A program made the translations under genes and the position numbers. Source: Eubacteriaceae bacterium (GTDB lineage Bacteria; Bacillota; Clostridia; Peptostreptococcales; Anaerovoracaceae). From it: a stretch of 9,251 nucleotides of DNA. The notes under the pieces were generated by a model. The model did not search any database and was not told the origin of the DNA. It saw nothing but the letters and a program-made list of their open reading frames with translations. Of the stretch, positions 5,761 to 9,251 are shown in pieces. Numbering within the stretch: the stretch's first letter is position 1; every line of letters starts with the position of its first letter. The DNA lies in the NCBI GenBank assembly GCA_902362805.1, contig CABIXY010000017.1, positions 1 to 9,251 on the forward strand, read 5' to 3'.

Positions 5761-6831
5761 TTAGTACTCTTTTGCGATTTCCTCCCCCATCAGCATGCGC
5801 AACGTGCCGCCTGCCAGAGCTTCCATCTCACCCTCTCCTGCCATGACTTCAATTTTGCCGATATGTCCGCAATACTCTGTAATCATGTCGGTCAACATCT
5901 TTGAGCGGGCAATGCCGCCAGTCAAGATAATCACATCCACCTGACCTTTTAAAACACAAGATAGTCCCGCTACAGACTTTGCCACTTGTAAAGCCATGGC
6001 CTCATAGACTAGTTTGGCATAATCATCCCCGCCCTCAATGCGGTTTTCAACTTCTAAGCAGTCTTTCGTTCCCAAATAAGAATAGATGCCCCCTTTTCCG
6101 CTGATTAGGTCTTCCATGTCCTTCTCAGTGTGTCTGCCATCAAAACAGAGTTTTTTGAAGAGAAGAAGCGGGATACCCCCGGAGCGCTCTGGTGCCATAG
6201 GGCCGTCATCGTAAGCCGCGGTATCTATTACTTTCCCATCTCTCCAGGCATTAGCAGTAATACCACCACCCATATGGCAGACGATGAACTGCAGATCCTT
6301 ATAGTCTCTGCCGATAGAAGCTGCATATTTGATGGCCTGCGCTCTCGAATTCAAAAGATGGGTTGCACCATACTTTTCGACCCCGGCAATCCCGGTAAGT
6401 TTCACAACATCTAACAAATCACAGCCCATGGTGGAATCGTAAATATATGCTGGCAATCCCAAAGGTGTTGCAATCGCGTAAGCTAAAAGTCCTCCCAGGC
6501 TGGATGCATGCTGCGGAATATCGGAACTGGCCAGTCTGTCACAGAGTCTTTCGTTTACTCTGTACCCGCCACCTGCAAGTTCATAGACCATGCCGCCTCT
6601 GCCGACTACTGCCGAAAGATTCGTCAAATCATAGCCGTCTTCTTCTAGCATCTGTAGGATCATCTCTCTTCTGTATTCTCTCTGCGATGCTACATTGGGG
6701 AAAGAGAGGATGATTTCTTCGTCGTGAATGATATTTTTTTCAAAGAGCACGTCCTCATTCTGATTGGTATAAATGGCGATTTTCGTCGATGTAGAACCTG
6801 GATTGATGACCAGAATGTCTCTAATCCTCAT
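5761..6831 (-). CDS. buk: Butyrate kinase
   Basis: A 356-aa cytoplasmic enzyme of the acetate/butyrate kinase (ASKHA) superfamily. It converts butyryl phosphate and ADP to butyrate and ATP, the last energy-yielding step of butyrate fermentation. Branched-chain acyl phosphates are also used by some members. Motifs: the phosphate-1 loop [12 protein letters not shown] (6-17), GRGG (77-80), CHMGGGIT (185-192), [12 protein letters not shown] (210-221) and the adenosine loop ILTGGIARS (302-310). The length is normal for Buk. The usual partner, phosphotransbutyrylase (ptb), is not in this window. ATG 6831 is chosen because the protein then begins as Buk normally does and GAGAGGAG lies upstream; longer in-frame starts add a basic, Arg-rich leader. 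The gene overlaps the end of the endonuclease IV gene by 11 nt, so the two are likely translationally coupled. Confidence 0.93.
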   Translation of the reverse strand: MRIRDILVINPGSTSTKIAIYTNQNEDVLFEKNIIHDEEIILSFPNVASQREYRREMILQMLEEDGYDLTNLSAVVGRGGMVYELAGGGYRVNERLCDRLASSDIPQHASSLGGLLAYAIATPLGLPAYIYDSTMGCDLLDVVKLTGIAGVEKYGATHLLNSRAQAIKYAASIGRDYKDLQFIVCHMGGGITANAWRDGKVIDTAAYDDGPMAPERSGGIPLLLFKKLCFDGRHTEKDMEDLISGKGGIYSYLGTKDCLEVENRIEGGDDYAKLVYEAMALQVAKSVAGLSCVLKGQVDVIILTGGIARSKMLTDMITEYCGHIGKIEVMAGEGEMEALAGGTLRMLMGEEIAKEY

Positions 6832-7702
6832 ATCTCTCACTCTCCTCTCGCAGCATTTTGATTTCTCTTCCATAACCAGATAGATCCTCCTGCGGCGTCT
6901 CCAAAATGCAAGGAAGCCCTGCCAGTTTCGGATGATTAACCACATGCAATATCGTTTTGAGCCCCAGATGTCCGCTGCCGATACAGGCGTGGCGATCCTT
7001 ATGGGCGCCCCTTTCGTTCATGCTGTCGTTGATATGCAGCGCCTTCAATCGGTCAAGTCCAACCACTCGATCAAACTCCTCAAGAACCCCGTCCAAATTA
7101 CCTATAATATCGTAGCCGGCATCACTGACGTGACAGGTATCCAGGCACACACCCATTTTTTCGTCGTGGTTTACCCGGGAAATAATTTCAGCCAGCTCTT
7201 CAAATCGGCTGCCCACTTCACTGCCCTTTCCCGACATCGTCTCCAGCAATATCACAGTTGACTGCTCTGGCGTGATGATTTCGTTCAGCAGATCACTGAT
7301 CAATTCAACTCCCTTTTCTATACCTTGCCCCACATGACTGCCGGGATGAAAATTGTAATAGTTGCCCGGAAGATATTCCATCCTTCTCATATCGTCTTCC
7401 ATGGCCATATGGGCAAAATTCCTCGTTTTTTCGGTGGCGGAACAGGGGTTCAACGTATATGGCGCGTGCGCGACCAATTTTCCAAAATGATTCTCCTCCA
7501 ATATCATTCTCAGTTTTTTTACATCTTCCCCGTCGATTTCCTTAGCCTTTCCTCCTCTTGGATTACGTGTAAAAAAAGCGAAGGTATTGGCGTCGATATC
7601 GCATGCATTCTTTCCCATGGCTGCAAACCCTTTCACCGAGGAAAGATGGCAGCCAATGCATAATCTTTTATTTTCTATTTTGTTTGTTATTTTCTTTTCC
7701 AT
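6821..7702 (-). CDS. nfo: Endonuclease IV (AP endonuclease)
   Basis: A 293-aa trinuclear-zinc apurinic/apyrimidinic endonuclease, which cuts DNA 5' of abasic sites in base-excision repair. All nine metal ligands expected from E. coli Nfo can be found: His79, His119, Glu154, Asp188, His191, His223, Asp236, His238 and Glu268. Signature stretches are AHAPYTLN (79-86), NFHPGSHVG (117-125), [13 protein letters not shown] (186-198) and [14 protein letters not shown] (234-247). The first 13 residues are a Lys/Asn-rich extension compared with most family members. The ATG has no convincing Shine-Dalgarno, and the best promoter places the mRNA start at or next to it. The gene overlaps butyrate kinase by 11 nt at its 3' end. 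That pairing looks like an accident of gene order, since no shared pathway is known to me. Confidence 0.93.
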   Translation of the reverse strand: MEKKITNKIENKRLCIGCHLSSVKGFAAMGKNACDIDANTFAFFTRNPRGGKAKEIDGEDVKKLRMILEENHFGKLVAHAPYTLNPCSATEKTRNFAHMAMEDDMRRMEYLPGNYYNFHPGSHVGQGIEKGVELISDLLNEIITPEQSTVILLETMSGKGSEVGSRFEELAEIISRVNHDEKMGVCLDTCHVSDAGYDIIGNLDGVLEEFDRVVGLDRLKALHINDSMNERGAHKDRHACIGSGHLGLKTILHVVNHPKLAGLPCILETPQEDLSGYGREIKMLREESERYED

Positions 7703-7709
7703 AGCCTAT

Positions 7710-7738
7710 ATTGTACTACATTCATCACAGAATTCCAA
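7710..7738 (-). promoter_or_regulatory. Promoter of the nfo-buk operon, predicts a leaderless mRNA
   Basis: On the - strand TTGGAA (7733-7738) and TACAAT (7710-7715) are 17 nt apart. Transcription would begin near 7703, one base before the ATG at 7702. Either the message is leaderless or another, weaker promoter further up is used. Confidence 0.6.
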
Positions 7739-7758
7739 AGCCTTTGAAAAATAATTTC

Positions 7759-7786
7759 ATGACATCTGCGTTAATTCGTGTATAAT
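7759..7786 (+). promoter_or_regulatory. Promoter of the frameshifted gene / DUF2804 operon
   Basis: ATGACA (7759-7764, 5/6 match) and a perfect TATAAT (7781-7786) are 16 nt apart. Transcription would begin near 7793, just before the ribosome binding site AGAGGAAA at 7803-7810. It diverges from the nfo promoter without overlapping it. Confidence 0.7.
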
Positions 7787-7816
7787 TGACTTAGAATCAT
7801 TGAGAGGAAACATTCC

Positions 7817-8118
7817 ATGAATTTAAAAGAAAATGCAAAAAAGCCGCTTTTTTCCGCAAAGAATACTCAGAAAAAAAAGTAGCCGCTACGCACAAGCTTA
7901 TAAACAAAGCTGCTGGTGTGTTAAAATACTTTACATTTATGTTGCTTCTCATGGGGCTGCTTTGGTGCGTCTATTTTCTGGTTTTGTCAGTCGTGAAACC
8001 GGAACAAGTCGACTACGCCAATAACATGGCTGAACTGATCGTAGCCGGTTTAACTGTAATATCAATTTTGTTTGCCTTCGTTGAATTCATACGAAGAAAA
8101 GACGACAAGAAAGAATAA
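7817..8118 (+). CDS. Small two-helix membrane protein, readable only through a -1 shift at 7879
   Basis: The first ORF begins at ATG 7817, with AGAGG at 7803-7807 nine nt upstream, and stops at TAG 7880-7882 after 21 codons ending in three Lys. The codons just before that stop read AAA AAG preceded by A, the classical slippery heptamer. Shifting back one base there joins it to an ORF ending at 8118. The product is a 100-aa protein with a basic N-terminus, two hydrophobic helices (about residues 39-60 and 71-92) and a charged C-terminal tail, RRKDDKKE. The second ORF alone could begin only at GTG 7918 or an inner ATG, and none of these has a ribosome binding site. Alternatives are an indel in the A8 run (sequencing error, pseudogene or phase variation), transcriptional slippage, or a short leader peptide followed by a weak GTG start (7918-8118). 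I do not recognise the protein. It lies 14 nt before the DUF2804 gene and is probably co-transcribed with it. Confidence 0.6.
7871..7920 (+). promoter_or_regulatory. Candidate -1 frameshift site: A8 run, A AAA AAG, UAG, downstream stem
   Basis: The A8-G run at 7871-7879 holds the heptamer A AAA AAG in the correct phase, directly followed by TAG. A possible stimulatory stem follows: CACA-AGCTT (7891-7899) pairs with AAGCT (7907-7911) and, after a five-base bulge, TGTG (7917-7920). It starts 11 nt after the heptamer, longer than usual. A small GTAG/CTAC hairpin at 7879-7889 is an alternative. I see no upstream Shine-Dalgarno-like stimulator of the dnaX kind. Confidence 0.5.
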
Positions 8119-8132
8119 AAGGAGGTCTGATT

Positions 8133-9167
8133 ATGCAGCATGAAATCACAAAAGCCGCTCCTCTGCTAAATCAGCAGGGCCATTTAAATGAACCTGGTTA
8201 CGCAAAATCCCTGCTTCCTGTTTACGACAGGTCGGCAATCAAAGCCCCTTCCTGGCGCATCAAAGAATGGGATTATTACTATATCTGCAATGACGACTAT
8301 GGCATCGCGCTAACGATCGCTGATAATTCTTACATGGGTCTGGACAGTATCAGCCTCTTGGATTTCAGAATTCCCTGGCAGCAGACGACTAGTCCCATGT
8401 CCTTTTTTACCAGCGGCAAAGTAGGGTTTCCGTCCACTTCTGCATCGGGAAACGTGGCTCACGGCGGCAGACACCACGCCCTTTCCTTTCAAAAAGAAGG
8501 TTCAGCCAGAGTCCTGTCCTTCCGCATGGATAATTTCTGCAAAGGAAAACCCATAGAAGGGTGCCTGGAATTGACGGAGCCGCCAGGAGACTCCATGGTC
8601 ATCGTCACTCCTTTTGCCGGAGCGCCTGATCACTTCTATCTCAATCAGAAGATCAACTGCATGACAGCAATGGGCAGCGTTCACTTTGATGGACAGGAGT
8701 ATATCTTTGATCCTGCGTCCTCCTTTGCCGTGCTGGACTGGGGCCGCGGCGTCTGGACCTACAAAAACACCTGGTACTGGGGCAGCGCTTCCGGGCTTGC
8801 AGACGGCGTGCCATTTGGATTTAACATCGGCTACGGCTTCGGCGATACCTCCGCCGCCACAGAAAACATGCTCTTTTATAATCACAAAGCGCACAAATTG
8901 GACCAAGTGACCTTTCACATTCCAACTGGGCAGGACGGTAAGGAGGACTATCTCAAGCCGTGGAGGTTCACCAGCAGTGATAGCCGCTTTGAAATGGACT
9001 TTGAACCAATTATCGATCGTCATGCAGATTCCAACGTCCTTCTCATTCGCTCCAATCAGCATCAGCTCTTCGGCAGATTCTCCGGCAAAGCCGTTCTCGA
9101 CGACGGCACTGAAATACAGGTGAAAAATTTGATGGGTTTTGCTGAGAAAGTATATAACAAGTGGTAG
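8133..9167 (+). CDS. DUF2804 family protein
   Basis: A 344-aa soluble-looking protein without signal peptide. It matches DUF2804 by overall length and by the marked aromatic/Gly segment around LDWGRGVWTYKNTWYWGSAS (200-219). That segment is followed by GFNIGYGFGDTSAATEN, with another conserved-looking stretch near residues 62-85. The family has no established biochemical role that I know of. A link to lipocalin-like carotenoid or steroid hydratase folds has been suggested to me only by its strand-rich look and is inference. The start is secure: AAGGAGG at 8119-8125 lies 7 nt before ATG 8133. The gene follows the two-helix membrane protein by 14 nt and shares its promoter, so the two may act together at the membrane. 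A strong terminator follows immediately. Confidence 0.82.
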   Translation: MQHEITKAAPLLNQQGHLNEPGYAKSLLPVYDRSAIKAPSWRIKEWDYYYICNDDYGIALTIADNSYMGLDSISLLDFRIPWQQTTSPMSFFTSGKVGFPSTSASGNVAHGGRHHALSFQKEGSARVLSFRMDNFCKGKPIEGCLELTEPPGDSMVIVTPFAGAPDHFYLNQKINCMTAMGSVHFDGQEYIFDPASSFAVLDWGRGVWTYKNTWYWGSASGLADGVPFGFNIGYGFGDTSAATENMLFYNHKAHKLDQVTFHIPTGQDGKEDYLKPWRFTSSDSRFEMDFEPIIDRHADSNVLLIRSNQHQLFGRFSGKAVLDDGTEIQVKNLMGFAEKVYNKW

Positions 9168-9215
9168 AAAAAGGGGCTGTGAAAAAATGAAATATTTTTT
9201 CGCAGCCTCTTTTCG
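9167..9215. terminator. Terminator after the DUF2804 gene; holds a 21-nt repeat arm
   Basis: The left arm AAAAGGGGCTGTGAAAAAA pairs with the right arm TTTTTTCGCAGCCTCTTTT as a stem of about 19 bp with two G-U pairs and a 7-nt loop. It starts at the last base of the stop codon. The base pairs at the ends are A-T runs, so it can work in both directions. Its left arm (9167-9187) is exactly repeated in inverted orientation at 65-85. Confidence 0.85.
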
Positions 9216-9251
9216 TTAACTAAACATCTTCTATGTATATGAATTTTTTTA

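Noticed and set aside
6832..6945. Longer butyrate kinase frame starting at 6945
   Set aside because: It would add an Arg-rich leader that is only the shadow of the endonuclease IV coding sequence. The Buk N-terminus [13 protein letters not shown] starts normally at 6831.
8502..9062. 186-aa ORF on the - strand opposite the DUF2804 gene
   Set aside because: It is an antisense shadow of a gene with a strong ribosome binding site and family match; its translation has no recognisable domain.
1..9251. tRNA, rRNA, riboswitch, CRISPR array, insertion sequence or prophage
   Set aside because: No cloverleaf, conserved aptamer core, regular repeats, transposase or phage gene could be recognised; gaps between genes are all under 200 nt.

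Overview
This is an ordinary chromosomal segment of a low- to mid-GC Gram-positive bacterium, most likely an anaerobic member of the Clostridia. The evidence is strong AGGAGG-type ribosome binding sites, Bacillus-like -35/-10 promoters, a class B sortase, a TipAS-type MerR regulator and a butyrate kinase. A member of the Eubacteriales/Anaerovoracaceae is possible, but the sequence alone does not prove it. I see no rRNA, tRNA, CRISPR array, transposase or phage gene.

Left part (1-1860, + strand). A terminator-like hairpin belongs to a gene outside the window. It is followed by a near-consensus promoter, an orphan phosphoribosyltransferase gene and a probable terminator. Next is an apparently self-regulated MerR-family gene whose promoter has the long 19-nt spacer and a CACGT-T-ACGTG dyad. 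It ends at a strong terminator.

Second part (1882-2987, - strand). A class B sortase gene is translationally coupled (TAATG) to a small protein. That protein looks like the amidotransferase domain of GMP synthase with its catalytic centre removed.

Third part (3097-5045, + strand). A small polytopic membrane protein (putative ABC-transporter-permease family of the CmpB type) and a complete phosphohexomutase lie 14 nt apart and end at a strong, probably bidirectional terminator.

Fourth part (5057-7702, - strand). An endonuclease IV gene overlaps a butyrate kinase gene by 11 nt. A separate unrecognised 202-aa protein follows. The best promoter for the endonuclease IV gene predicts a transcript starting at or next to the ATG, so it may be leaderless.

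Right part (7781-9220, + strand). A good promoter and ribosome binding site lead into an ATG ORF that stops after 21 codons, immediately after the sequence A AAA AAG. A -1 shift there opens a 100-aa two-helix membrane protein, which is followed by a DUF2804-family gene. This candidate frameshift, a pseudogene/sequencing indel or a phase-variable A8 tract is the most interesting feature of the window. An exact inverted copy of a 21-nt terminator arm sits near each end of the window (65-85 and 9167-9187).
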